Positions 1-12,880 of a stretch of DNA of 64,000 nucleotides are shown piece after piece. Position 1 is the stretch's first letter, and the number at the start of each line of letters is the position of its first letter. Source of the stretch: Burhinus oedicnemus (taxonomy: Eukaryota > Chordata > Aves > Charadriiformes > Burhinidae); contig VFFE01007213.1 of NCBI GenBank assembly GCA_008921705.1, forward strand, positions 60,067 to 124,066, read 5' to 3'. Position numbers and translations under genes: made by a program. The notes under the pieces are model-generated. The model was not told where the DNA came from, ran no database searches, and saw only the letters and a program-made list of their open reading frames with translations.

Positions 1-1839
1 AACATGTCAGTGACATCCCCAGTGTCACAGGGACAGATTAACTGGTGTCCATAAGGTAAGGTGATAAAGATGAGCTCCCTCACAAGTTCAAACATCAGTA
101 AAGAGAGGTTGCAGCATCCCTTCCCACTGAAGGAGAATGTAGAAAAACAAAGTTGAAGTTCAATATTTTGGATCCACAGGAAATTCCAGTTTTCTTAGGG
201 AGGAAAGTAGAGTGAAAAGTAGAATTTTTCAGAGCTGCTGTCAGCAGGGAGAACTCCATATGCTGCCCCAGCCTACTCTTCCCTCATGCATTTTCAAACC
301 TAAGCTTAAAAACCAGAGCCTTCACAAGCCCACCAGCCTCAGTTCTTCACTGAGTTCCCAGCTCCTCAAGGCACCATCTAAATTCTTCAGAGATTAACAA
401 TCATCTCTCCAGCTTCCATCTTTACTACCGAAATGTCAACAAATTGAACCTCCCCTAATGCAAGTTGTTAAAAGGGCAAGACTCTTCTAAGAAGTGAAAA
501 GACTTGATTTTTGCATTTATGACACAGGAACTGTAATTGGACCTTACTCCAGTCTCTGCTAAGAACTTCCTGCAGACAGGATTTTGTTTGAACCTCTCAC
601 AAAAATGAATTCACACCGGGGTTGTCTATTAATGTTGTTCAGGCATCTCAAAGGCTGGCATTTCCCTTTTGAATGTTCTTGGCAACCTTATCATTCCCTT
701 AACAGAATGTTTTCATGTGATGAATAGGGAACATTCTTTCAGGCTTGCAATGCTATCTGAGGATGGAAAGTGTTCATATGTGGCCTCATACAAAGAACAG
801 CAAAATGATTGAAATGACTCTGGTTGACTTCAGAGTGCTTTGATCCAAGCCCTGAATCATAGCAGCTCTAATTGGGGATAATCAAAATGTGGCTTTTGTT
901 ACTGGGCAGGATATGTAGAAGCTTTAAAAAAATTCTGCTTCCAGAAAATAGTAGGTGTTTCCTACGCTTCTCTCATTAATACTTTGATTTATTGCCAGAA
1001 ATGCTGTAGAACAGGCGTCTTCCTTAAGCTAAAGAATTGAAACCTGAATTCAAGATTTGCAACATGATTTAATGGCACTAGAACTTGGTTGATCAGATAT
1101 TCTGGATGTTGCTTGCTTTGGCCATATTCCCTTATGCACATATGTCTTCATTCAGTAACACATTCAGGACTTTAAATGAGTATTTCATGCATGGCTGACA
1201 TATTCTCAAAGAAAGTTGCCAATAAAACTTTCTCCTACATTGTCGTAAAGTACTTTTTTTTTTTAGTATGCTACATGGTGCCAGAAAGGTAACAGAATTA
1301 ACGGTCATGTTTTATTAAAACCCCCTCCTGGCATATGTCCGACTGCACAGGCAAAATGTAAGAGAGCAAAAGAGGTGTTGATAGAGACACGTGGGTTTTG
1401 TAGTTGGGTTTTGTTGTTGTTTTGTCTAAAACACATCTACTTGTGGAGGTGGAAGTCATCTCTTTCTAAACCAAGTATGTAGAAAATGAACACTTCTCTC
1501 ATTCCTGGGTTAATAATGTCAGTCATCTAAAGTATAACCAAAAGCCCACCTTATTGAATGGACGATGGATGTAATCCTACTGTCCTAAGAAGAGTAATCT
1601 GGAGATAGAGAAATGAAGAGGTGTCCTGGAAAGGAAACAATGGACCTCCAAGAAAGATCATGGAGTTTGGCAACATCCTTGTGGACATGAGCATCACACT
1701 CTCTGACAACCTACTACAGTGCAGACACTGAATTAATCCATTACAGGATGACATCAGCTCCCTCACAACCCATACCTGATTTCTACCCTGAACCTGCCTT
1801 TCCCTGACCCTCCATCTTCATGCTAGCCAGCTGACAGCC
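1..1839. other. Unique non-coding stretch
   Basis: No gene, RNA or recognisable repeat is seen here. Short frames at 212-397 and 1551-1766 (minus) have no domain and no splice context. A run of Ts lies near 1253-1264. The base composition is AT-rich and typical of avian intergenic or intronic DNA. Confidence 0.6.
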
Positions 1840-2482
1840 AGCTGAATATGAGCCAGCACTGTGCCCAGGTGGCCAAGAAGGCCAACATCATCCTGGCCTG
1901 TATCAGGAATAGTGTGGCCAGCAGGACTAGGGCAGTGATCATCCCCCTGTACTTGTTCCTGGTGAGGCCCCACCTGGAATCCTGTGTTCGGTTTTGGGCC
2001 CCTCACCACAAAAAAGACACTGAGATTCTGGAGCATGTGCAGAGAAGGGCAAGGAAGCTGGGAAAGGGTCTGGAGCACAAGTCTTATGACGAGTGGCTGA
2101 GGGAACTGGGGTTGTTCAGCCTGGAGAAAAGGAGGTTGAGGGGAGACCTTCTCGCTCTCTACAACTACCTGAGAGGAGGCTGTAGTGAGGGTCGGGTTGG
2201 TCTCTTCTCCCAAGTAACAGGCAATAGAACAAAAGGAAATGACCTCAAGTTGCACCAGGTGACATATAGATTGGATATTAGGAAAAATTTCTTCATAGAA
2301 AGGGTTGTCAAGCATTGGAACAGGCTGCCCAGGGAAGTGGTGGAATCACCATCCCTGGAGGTATTTAAAAGACATGGTGCTGAGGGACATGGTTTAGTGG
2401 TGGTTTTGGCAGTGTTTGGTTGATAGCTGGACTCGATGATCTTAAAGGTCTTTTCCAAACTAGACAATTCTATGATTCTAAG
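1840..2482 (+). mobile_element. CR1 LINE, 5'-truncated copy with ORF2 C-terminus and 3' tail
   Basis: This is a truncated Chicken Repeat 1 non-LTR retrotransposon. From 1848 it encodes the reverse-transcriptase C-terminal region of CR1 ORF2, with the hallmark blocks [44 protein letters not shown] and [18 protein letters not shown] in order. It ends in ATTCTATG followed by ATTCTAAG at 2467-2482, the 8-bp tail unit that defines CR1. Near residue 174 an 8-bp deletion, seen by comparison with the related copy at 17.2 kb, shifts the frame. The usual stop after DMV is bypassed and the frame reads on into the 3' UTR, giving 191 codons. Lacking its 5' end, ORF1 and the endonuclease, it cannot move. 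The start is approximate. The family call is sure; the subfamily is not assigned. Confidence 0.93.
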
Positions 2483-5400
2483 ATACTATTCTATGTCCTC
2501 TCCATGCTTCATAGTTTATTAATGGCTTTGTCAGGCAGGATGATTCATCCCGGAGGAAGGCATCAGTTTGAGAATATATATATCAAAACAAAGTGCAAAC
2601 TGTGTAGCACTGGATGAACAGTGCACGGAACAAGAGTCGAGAAAAATCAATAGGTTATTGAAATTGTAATTGGAGGAACTTATTTGTTTTTAATAATAAT
2701 GTTATAAATCAAAAGGCCCAGCCTGAGAGATGGGTGTCAGACAGGAGGGAAAGAGGAAAATCAATTATTGTGGTGACTTGATTCTCAGGTCGCGCACGGC
2801 TGCAGTTCAGTCATAATCCTTTCCTCATAAATTAATACTTTTATCACTCCCAGGAGTGAGAGGGATGAACCCTGTACCGGCCTGGGTGGAGAGCGAGTCA
2901 CACGTAGTGGTGAAGTGGGGATTTATAGATGAAATTGAGCAATATTGTTTGGGTTGGTTTGACAGGGGAAGATGGCTGCCTCACTTAAAGGCTAATGATC
3001 CCTTTGGGCCACATGGGGACATCTACTTTACAGATTGCATTGATGGGTTGATTGTGAGCTGGCATTGAACCAGCCATGGCAGACAGAGGCAGCACGAGAC
3101 TGTTATTCACACAGGTGTGTTCAGTGATAACCGGAGAGTCCATGCCATGCTAAATGAGAGACCATCAGCCCCCTACTGCCAGGGTATGAAGGAGGACACT
3201 ATGCCATGGGAATCTGGAAATCTGTTTCTCATTGTTCTTGAGAGCACAGGGCAAAATGGGAGGTCTCCCATCTCGACGTGAGCATCAGGGGGGATGTTGG
3301 CTGCTCAAACATGACTCCAAAATAAACATAGGGAGAAGGTTGTTAATCAAGGGATTAATCATGGGGAAATTTCCTCCCCATCTGAGCTTGACAGCTTTTG
3401 AAGTGCTTCTTCCCACACTGGATGCATGGCTGTTAACAAGGCCGTGACAGTGAGACCACAGAGCTGTGCACCAGCATGGCTGCAGGGCGTCCTAGAAATG
3501 CCCACTGCGTAGGATGCTCTGGCTGCCTGATCACTTGCTGACACCAGGGTGGCTTCCATTTGAGATATTTCCTAGATGATGAAGCAGTCAGTATCTGGCA
3601 CCATCTACTCTGTTACAGGCACTGGTGGATTAGGGAATGGTCGGGAGGAGTAGGTCTACATGATTTTCAGGACAGGCCCAGTCCGACCTAGAAGTCCGGA
3701 TTTTTCCCAGTATCCCATGTTTTCACTCAGCCATGCCCTCCAAAACTTGCTTTCTTCAGGGCAGGGATCAGGCCTTCTTACTCAACTGCCTGTCTACAAT
3801 GGTGTTATCACCTCCATGTGATCCAGTCACCTTGGGATTCCTGCACATGGGAGTGGACCTTAAGCAGTGTTTCTTCTCATCCCGAAATAGACACCTACAT
3901 TTGATCTGACAAATTGTGCCTCTAAAGGCTGTTGGCTGGTTCGAGCACTGTCATATGAGGATACCTCCGCTGCAAACACCAAAAGGATGAGATCTTTGTG
4001 ACAGAGGTCTCCAACGGGGCTGGTTCTCCCAGGGGCTGTTTTGGAGTCAGTAGAGAGAAACAGGTCCTTTCTGGGCCTGATTTATCTCAGCTGTGTTGGG
4101 CTGGTACGTGACACGCAGAGAAACACTGCTCGAATTATCTATTGTCTATTATCTCTTAGATTTGTGGACACACATATTCAGTCAGATGAGTCCCACCATT
4201 GGTACCTATGCCACAGCCAGGCTGGCAGCCCATAACATAAGCAGAAAGCTCATAGGTCATGAGGTTCCCTCTGTTGGTCTTTGTTGATCCTTTTGCTGAC
4301 ACAGAGCAATTTTTGGCTTTTCTGCCAGCAGCTGTTTCCCAGCAGGCTAATCTGAGCTCCTTTTCAGTGAACAAATTCAAATAGAGGACGAGAGACCCAT
4401 CTGACGCCAAGCTAAAGCAAATAACCCATCGGTTGCTTCCATTTGAAGCCTGCATCACTGAAGGTCAGCAGAGTACGATTTTGGCACAGCCACAAGGTGA
4501 CAAGCATGTCAGATGAGGGTAGGCACATCGACCACGCTCTTTCTTTAGATGGCAGGCTGCCCGGTAACTGGACGGAATTGCTACGTGGGCTTAATACCAT
4601 CCTGCATTTGCAGGCAGCAGAAAAACAAGACCTGATGCAGCTTGGCACCCAACGAAGGATTCGTGGGCTGTGCAGTTCTCTCACCTCCTGGCATGTCAAC
4701 CTCTGAAATTCAGGGAGACAGCAAGCCCTAGGGTCAGTTGTTGGGTTGGGTTTTTTTCAGATGTCTTCAGCACTCTCAATGAATCATTCCTCATTGACCT
4801 TCCCTGCCTTGGCTCTCCTTCCACAGCCCAATGGTGCTAATAATAGTTTTTGAGTAAAAAAAAAAAAAAAGGAATGCTCTCATATTATCCAGTGAGGCCC
4901 ATGGATCATCTCAGCTGTGGGCTCCTGTTTCTGGGTGCTGAATCACCTCTCACAGCAACACACTGCCGTGTCTGATAAGAAACAATATCCAGAGGGCAAT
5001 TTGCACCCCAGAATTTGTACCTTTCTAACTCCCATAGATTAGAAGAAAAAAGTGGTTTTTTTAATCTCAGAAATTTCATCAAGATGCTTCTGTGACGTCC
5101 TTTCAAAATAAAAGCAAAGGAATTGGGACAGATCTAAAATGGCACATGGGCACCTTTTTCTACAATTTGTTGCTATTCACAGCATAAGAGGCTTGAAAAA
5201 AGAGTTAAAAGTTAAAAGCAGTGTTGGCTGCTATGACTAATATCATAAGACACTGTGGAAACCCAGCTGGCAAAAACAAATCCGATGTTTGACCTTTAAA
5301 CCTCTTTTCATTCACTTTGCCCTTGCAAATGTTTCATAAAGGACGAAAGTCCACACTCTGGTCTCACATCACTCAGTTCAAATCCCAAATACAGCGAAGC

Positions 5401-7264
5401 AAGAGTTTCCCAAATCGACATTATTTTAACTGATATTTTCAGCACTCCAGATTCCAGCTCTCAGGATGCTTTCGCTCATTGTAAAGGAAGCTTTGGAAAC
5501 TAAATCATGCAAAGATGTCTGAGGTGGACATACCTTTATGTTGGGTAACATGAACACCATGCTCAATAACTGCTAGCTCAGACACGGATATCAGCTCTAC
5601 AGATCTAAACCTGGTCATTTGTTGTGTCCAGTGCAGCTCACAAAATGTATTTTCTTGCCCTAACCCACCATACAAGCAGCTTGAGCTGCAGTGGAATTAA
5701 TTATTTACCTAAAATCAGGCCATAAGGAGCCTGTTTGGGTCCAGGTTTAATCTCATAGCCCACATTTGTATTTCTATGCCTGGACCCCCTTACGCCCTGG
5801 GCAGGATTTTGTGTAGGACCACATGGTTTAACCCCAGCTGGCAACTAGGACCACGCAGCCGCTCACTCACCCTCCCCAGTTGCGATGGAGGAGAGAATCT
5901 AAAGAGTAGAATTAAGAAAAAAATTATGGGTAGAGATAAAGACAGCTTAATAGGTAGAGCAGAAGCTGCGCACGCACATAAAGCAAAACAAGGAATTCCT
6001 TCACTGCTTCCCATTGACAGGCAGGTGTTCCGCCATCTCCAGGAAAGCAGGGCTTCATCAGGCATAATGGTTACTTGGGAAGACAAATGCCATAACTCCG
6101 AACGTCCCCCCTTCTCCCAGCATTATATACTGAGCATGACGCCATATGGCACGGACTGTCCCTTTGGTCAGCTGGGGTCAGCTGTCCCAGCCGTGTCGCC
6201 TCCCAGCTTTTTGTGCACTCCCAGCCTTCTCGCTGGTGGGGCGGTATGAGGAGCAGAAGAGGGCTTGCGTGCTTAGCAACAACCAAAAGCATTAGTGGGC
6301 TGTCAAGACCATTCTCATCCCAAATCCAAATCATAGCGCTCTACCAGCTGCCGGTAAGAAGGTCAACTCCATCCCAGGTGAAACGATGACAGACCCATTT
6401 AATCAAAGAGCTGCTGGCTCCAAGGATACAAGAATGGATATTTAAATTTGCAGTAGAAAGCCTTTCAAGAAGGAGATAAGGGAAAGAATCAAACCACTAA
6501 TTGCCCAGAGACTTCTCTCATGGCTTAACGCAGCTTTCATGGGTTAGCAGCACATCCTGATATATTGTTAGGGACACATCTGGACTATCACGTAATGAAC
6601 TGGGAATAGGTCATGGAAATATTGCAGTGAGTAGCTGTTCATCCAGCACAGCCCTCTTAAACGTGGAATCAGTGAGCTCTGGATCAGCTGCGGTAATTTT
6701 GTGGACCACCGGTAGACCACCAGCCCAGGAACCTTCTTTCAAGAAGATGTTTTGCATCAAGCATAGGGGTAAGGTGCACTTAAGCATAGGGTAGTTTGTC
6801 TTTTTTGTAGTAAAGTTCCTTGCTTGGAGTTAGAAAAAGGTAATTCAATTTACAACTTTATACTAATGCCATAAGAACATTGCCATCTCTCATGATTTTT
6901 ACTACATTTCATGATTTTATCATGTCTTGCATTATTTTTTCTTAAAGTTCTAGCTACAGAGTTTGAGTTTAACATTTGTTTAATACACATTGTGAGATTT
7001 CCTAGCTGTGGAAAGAAACTTGAAAACACAAGACCTCCAAAGTTGAATGGCATATAAAAATCGCTCAAAGGGCATTCTATTGTTATAGCTTTTATTTATT
7101 TATTCTACACCATGATTTTCCAACCTGACCCAGGATTTAAGAGTGTTTTTCAGATTGTGTACGGCAGCAGGTTATGTTCAGACTTCAAGGACTTTGAGTT
7201 TGTAAAATCAGTTAGGTAGAGTTTGCAGACCCACTCATCCTTAAAGGGAAAAGAGAGCTGCTGC

Positions 7265-7285
7265 ATAATAATAATAATAATAAAA
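7265..7285. repeat. ATA trinucleotide microsatellite
   Basis: About six and a half uninterrupted ATA units followed by a short A-run. A short simple repeat of this length is unlikely to be highly unstable. Confidence 0.85.
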
Positions 7286-9916
7286 TATAACACTGAGAGA
7301 TGCCAGCTCTGCTATCCAGTGAGAAAAAAAAGCCCTCACTAATTAGGGACTAGGAAAATTCCCTTTGCTGGGTCCTAGTAAGATGAAATGTCAAGTGCAG
7401 AGAAAAAAAAAAAAAAGCCAAACATAGGTATTGATATTCTGGGCTGCAGTTCTCTCTCGACTACCTACTCGTGCCAGATTTTTGTGGCTATTTCAGGAAA
7501 GCACAAGCTTCTAGGACAGGGCAAATTCTCAAGTGTGCTGCAGCATTTCTGCTGCATTTTTTGTGCATTCCGCGTTTCAAACCCATCTCCCTCTGGCACG
7601 TGCGCAGGGCAGAGCATTTGCGTGTCTGGCCTGGACACACCAACGCAACTCAAAAGTGCGGAAAGACAGGCAGCAAGTCCCAAGAGGAGAGGAATGAGTT
7701 AATGCTGAAGGAGACGTTCTGCTCTTTAGCAGGGAAATCCTGAATGTATTGAAGTGAGTGGTAAAAATCCCTACAGTTTTAGTAAGGTCATAAATTCAAA
7801 CCTAGATTTTAATCACATTAAGAGGACGAGTTTGAATTTTTAGTACATAAAAGAATGCTTACAGAAATTGCAGTGGTAGGTACAGGTATATACACATATA
7901 TTGTTGGTGGGTATATACACCAGTTGTAGGTCGATGCATATTATACAAACACATATTTATACCACTTCTGAAGATACGCAATACATTCTTATTCTTTCAT
8001 TTGCTTATTTTTAGCTTATTTTATTGTACAATGAACCCCAGCCATCATCCAGGGTGCTTTAATGCCGTGATTGCTCCAAACACAATCACGTAATCTTTCT
8101 ACAACCCAGCAGGATAAAACCCCTTTTAAAGCTTTGACCTGTATCCCATAGAAAACAGGAACAAAACTCTCATGGTCTTCACACAGAGCATGATCCAGTG
8201 CTGTTAATCGGGGATCTGGTCTGGAGAGGTCTGGCTCCTCTCTAAGCTGAGTGGGGGTTATTTTGGTGCAGAAATGAGAATCCCATTTTGCTGCAGAGGA
8301 CAGGATAAGTGAGCCTGAATACGATAAGAGCCAGAAATCCCAAACAGCATTAATGAAACATCTGTCCGTATCAGGAATATCCTCCCAATGAATCGAGGGT
8401 TTAAAGGCTGCAGGAGCTGTTGTTATTTTTTGGTTGTGCTAATAGCAGGAGAAACATTTCCAGTTAATGGCATCATTCATGTGAGGCCAAATAATCTACC
8501 GAGAGCTGCAGAAAGCAGAATCTGCAGGATGCGAAATGTTTTCCTGGTATTCATATTTATGATACTTGCCAGGGTAATAGCCATGATGGCACTCCGTTAA
8601 TAGCAGTAATGACACTCGTCACAGGTGTTTCGACTTAAATATTCATTAACACTCTAATTTTGCTCTTTTGGCTTAAACAATATTTTCATCCTGTTGTGGG
8701 CTTCAAGGAGAGCAGAAGCTGATTCCAGAGAGCATCTCTGTGGTTCCCACCCTGACTGAGGAGCAACTGGGTTTCCCTCTCCAGGAAAGCACTGAGGTCC
8801 AGCAGCTGTGTCTTTGGCCTGGGCTAAAAATGATCCTCCAGATCTGTAGAGTCCTACACATCATTAACTTTCTTTGCAGCCAGTGGTTGAAGTGAATAAA
8901 GACCACAAGATGACTGCACACATCCTGACTTGTTCCCTCGGATGAGGTGAGGAGCCAGTGTCTGAGTAGGGAGTAAGTCCTAGAAACTGAGTTTCCTTTT
9001 CTCTATGCAAAAACTTGGGGAGGTGATTTGACCATGAGGTACCTGTGATGAGTGTTCCCAGTACCAGTATGTCTCCTCCCATACGTGACATATCCAGTAC
9101 AAAGTGTAGTTACCTCTGCTAACTTGATGAATTTTGAGCGTGTGTAGGGCTAGACCATGCTCTGAGACCTAGCTATGAAGGTTAAATTCCTCCATTCAAC
9201 CCATGAATTCTTAATATGAATTTTTCTTGCTATTTGATTAAAATTCTGCATATCATGCAGCAAGAAAAATGTTCAGGGCTTAAAATGGCCGTGACTCATG
9301 TTTTAAAAAAAAATAAATGGCTAGTAAAGTCAGTAGGTTTACTGTAACCCCACTGGTTACCTCCCTGCAGCTGAGATGATGGAAGAGGACACACAAGCAC
9401 TTCACAGTCTGCTTCAGCACTCAGTTGGTGTGGTTTAATTGAGGTGGGGCAAGTTGCTTTGGCTGCTGGAGATGGAGGATGCATTTACTGCAATCCATCA
9501 ACTTCAGGTGCAGAAGCACTCATGCAAGCGAATACGTCTTCAGCGTGTTGAAGATAACATCTTCAGCATGTTTCCAGGTTGCGTGTATTTGGGTCCTTGT
9601 TCAGGGTTGCCCAGTCCCTTAGCAGCAGAGACAAGAATAGGACAATCCCACCCCCCAATCTAGTCCAGCCCCCTTTTCTGCTCTCGTAGCTACCGGGCTG
9701 CCCCAGCTCCCTCGTCCCCATGGCACAGATTTCCCGAGCGATCGCTAATTGAGATTCCCAGCGACTCCTTCTCCTGCTCATTCCACATTCATCCGGAGTC
9801 GCTTCCTTTCAAAACTCATTAGTGGCATTTATCCTCATTTAAATGAGAAGAAGCCATGTAGGTAAGATATACAGATGGCATATTGTCTGTGGAGAATCGT
9901 TAACACTTGGAGAAGA

Positions 9917-9950
9917 TTTTTTTTTTTTTTTAAAAAAAGAAGAAGAAGGA
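9917..9950. repeat. T15/A7 tract followed by GAA-type purine repeat
   Basis: Fifteen Ts run directly into seven As, then three GAA-like units. The T/A junction could fold into a short hairpin. Such tracts are prone to length errors in assembly. No transposon is recognisable on either side. Confidence 0.75.
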
Positions 9951-11676
9951 TAGTATGATGAGGAGATAAAAACTCCCAGCAAATTATCTGTGGGAGAAAG
10001 AAAGACAAAGGTCTGCTGGAAGGCAGGGCTGGCTCTTGGGAAGGAGTCAGGCAATCTCTGAAGGAGCAGAGGGGAATCTGCCGAGAGCATTTCACCTCTC
10101 AAAATGACAAGAAAATGAAAAAGCAGAACAAAGTGATAACACAGGTAGGCAGGCAAGATCGAGCTGAGGAGCTGGTGAACAGAAGACCTGTGGAAAAGGA
10201 GTGGTGTTCAAACAGCACAGTTATTTCTAGATATGGGACCTAGAATTTTTTCCCAGAGCTCAAATCCTGCAATTTTGGCTGTATCCTGGCTCAATGTCAC
10301 AGCAAGGTGCACCAGACAGGGCCAAGGGCTCTGGATCATTCTCCAAAGGATGCTGTTCATGACCAGAGACTTTCTCGTTTACAACATAAATGGATTCATG
10401 CCACATTTCTACATTTTTCTTGCTCCATCTTTTCCTTTTACGCTATTTTTTTCTTTTCTGTGTGTTTAACCCCTTGGCTCTCCCTGAAGGGTATAAACAG
10501 GACAGTCATATTCAGCATTTGCTTTTGGAGGATACCTCTGCCCACTGCACGTATGTACTTGACTTGCCTGATGTGAACTCAGTCAGGTAGGAGAGACATG
10601 ACAAAACAGATTCATTCACGTGAGTGAGGAAGCAACAATGAATTTCACATCAATATTAGTTTTCCCAGAACAGCCTTCTTAGCCATAACATCCGGCTGGC
10701 TCTGCCCTACGGTCTCCAGGGGAGCCATGCCAATGGCCTGGCTGAAGATCAGCTCCCACAAGCTAAGAAAATGAAGACACATTGGCGCCAGCGCAGCTAT
10801 TCAGCCTTGCTCCTGTGTAGGTTTGAGAATCTCTTCAGTGGGCAACCCAGCATGCCCTGTAACATCTGTATCATCTAGGAGTTCCCATTATCTGAAGCAT
10901 CCCGCAGATTTTTGCCTGTTCTGCCTTTGATATTTATTTTTGGCCTTAGATTCAAAACCTTAATTTATGTAGCACAAAATGTACTTACGGTAGCCTGTAA
11001 TCTATAATTTGTACAACACAAAATTTATGTTCCTACATATCATTATAAAGCCTATAACAGAAGTCTGTTAGCAATATTGTGTCCCCTCTGGTCCTTATAT
11101 GATTATTATCTAGTCTGGGATAAAAGTTATATTTTCTCTGGATGTGTGTACAGCACTTGCACATCATGGATTTGGTCTATGTTTGGCGCTTCTAGGTATT
11201 TCCAAGAAGTCTATAGGTTTATTGGACGAAATTGTTTATGTCAGCTAAAGATGATTTCTTGGGATTACAACATCCGTGCCGCTCACTTAGCAAGTGCTGC
11301 ATTGTAGGTACCTGTCCCATGGCGCACTCTTCAGCCAGTGGTGACAGGCATGGGTGCCATGGCATGCTAAGAGGAGCTTGTCACAACGACACTGGCAGAC
11401 GCAGACCTTGGGATCTAGCTGTCAGATTCCTCCTTTCTACTATCCTGAATCCCCTCTGGCTTTGCCAACTCAGCCTTATCCTGAAAGCACCATCAAGCAG
11501 TATGACAGCTACATGGCTGAAGCTTTGCTGAACTAGGTAAGCCATGCTCTTGGAAGGTACCTCCACTCACAGGGCAGATGTACGTGAACTGCATGAAACA
11601 AGTTAGTCAGATACTAAAGTTGTCTCACTATGGCAACACTTCCAACTATGCCAGCTATGGAAAAATGCACTAATTT

Positions 11677-11860
11677 CATAGAATCATAGAATGGTTTGAG
11701 TTGGAAGGGTCCTTTAAAGATCATCTAGTCCAACCCCTTGAACACTTCCAATGATGGGGCATTCACAACTTCTCTGGGCAACCTGTTCCAGTGCCGGACC
11801 ACCCTCATCATAAAAAGTTTCTTCCTTATGTCCAGTCTAAATCTACTCTCTTTTTTTTAT
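11677..11860 (-). mobile_element. CR1 LINE 3' end, antisense
   Basis: Short CR1 copy inserted in reverse. The tail appears on the + strand as CATAGAAT repeated at the left edge, followed by the complement of the CR1 3' UTR (GGTTTGAGTTGGAAGGG, ATCATCTAGTCCAACCCC) and then the complement of the last ORF2 codons around WNRLP (CAACCTGTTCCAGTG). It breaks off in a T-run near 11852. Only the 3'-most 180 bases survive, and no frame is retained. Confidence 0.9.
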
Positions 11861-12721
11861 GCAGTCAAGGAACAAGGTAAATTAGCCAGCAGTGACTTTC
11901 ATACCCGTGTTAGCTAGAACAGCTTGCCTAACCCTATCATCTGGGTGTTTCTATCACTGGTGTCCCAGAGGAGCCTGGCTGGTGAGATTGGTTCTTACCA
12001 GCTGAGGGAAAGGTGATGTATCACTGTCAGGGTAAACTTCAGTCACTTCTGACACTCCTGAACATGATCTCGGTGCTCCAGGCAAAGTTGTGTCCATAGG
12101 ACTGGATAGAGCTGCACAAAATACAAGTGAGTCACCACCAGTTAAGTTGGTGCATCACACAGGTACCACCAGCTCATCCTGGGATCCTCCTGCTGCATGG
12201 CTGTTTCTGCAGGGGATTCTCCTCACAGCAAGACCCTTCTCATCTCACCCCAACAGAACCAACAGCAGTGAGACTGAGCTCATGATGGAAGTGTGTGATG
12301 CCCCAAGCTGCCAGCAGAGGTACAAACTGAGGATAGCACCTTTTCTGGAGATCTGCTTACAGATCATCTACATCAGAAGAGTAGGTACTACCCATAGCCA
12401 CCTAGCACAGCTTTTGTTATCTGGGTAATGTTCTTCTTCCTTCCCACTGCTTAATTGCAGCTCTGTAGTTTGATGCTTGGTAAATTTGCTGTGGAGGTTT
12501 CCTGGACCATGCACCTTCGCAGCACTTAGCAGGTTATGATAGGGTTTGCATGGCTGTAGTCTTGAGAACTGCACAGGGCTACCTAACGGCTCTTGGGTTT
12601 GCTCCATTTAGACCATTCTTCATTTGTTCTTGGGGCCCGACTGAGGACTAGGAGTGTTTTGAATGTTTCAGCACCATCAAGGCAAGGTATTCAGAAACGG
12701 GGCCGGGATTTGGAGAACTTG
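11861..12721. other. Unique non-coding gap between two CR1 copies
   Basis: Nothing recognisable. A frame at 12090-12428 (112 codons) has no domain and no conserved-looking composition. Confidence 0.5.
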
Positions 12722-12880
12722 AATCACAGAATCACAGAATAGGTGGCATTGGCTGGCACCTGTGGGGATTATCTAGTCCAGCTGATCTGCTCAACATAGC
12801 ATCAATTGGAGTGGATTGTCCAGGGCTGTGTCCGCTATGAATACCTTCAAGGATTGAGACTCCACAACCTTCTCCAGGCC
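12722..12880 (-). mobile_element. Degenerate CR1 LINE tail, antisense
   Basis: The left edge carries AATCACAGAATCACAGAAT, the complement of a CR1 tail. It is followed by a decayed 3' UTR (ATTATCTAGTCCAGCTGATC) and the complement of the CR1 segment that reads GACTCCACAACCTTCTCC on the + strand. It is more diverged than the other copies and its right edge is uncertain, fading out around 12880-12955. It carries no coding potential. Confidence 0.8.

Larger units (their letters stand above)
2483..11676. other. Long unique non-coding stretch with minor simple repeats
   Basis: Over 9 kb without a gene. Frames such as 5776-6249 (157 codons) and 7388-7702 show no recognisable domain, signal peptide or exon structure and overlap equally long frames in other phases. 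Contents that can be named are A15 at 4856-4870, an ATA repeat at 7265-7285, an A-run near 7405-7417, and a T15/A7 tract at 9917-9938. The stretch 2640-2850 is AT-rich with homeodomain-like TAATTG cores. Nothing else is recognised. Confidence 0.55.

Noticed and set aside
1818..2315. 165-codon minus-strand frame
   Set aside because: Shadow of the sense CR1 copy at 1840-2482.
5776..6249. 157-codon plus-strand frame
   Set aside because: No recognisable domain or homolog. It starts mid-sequence with no regulatory context and overlaps long frames on the other strand.
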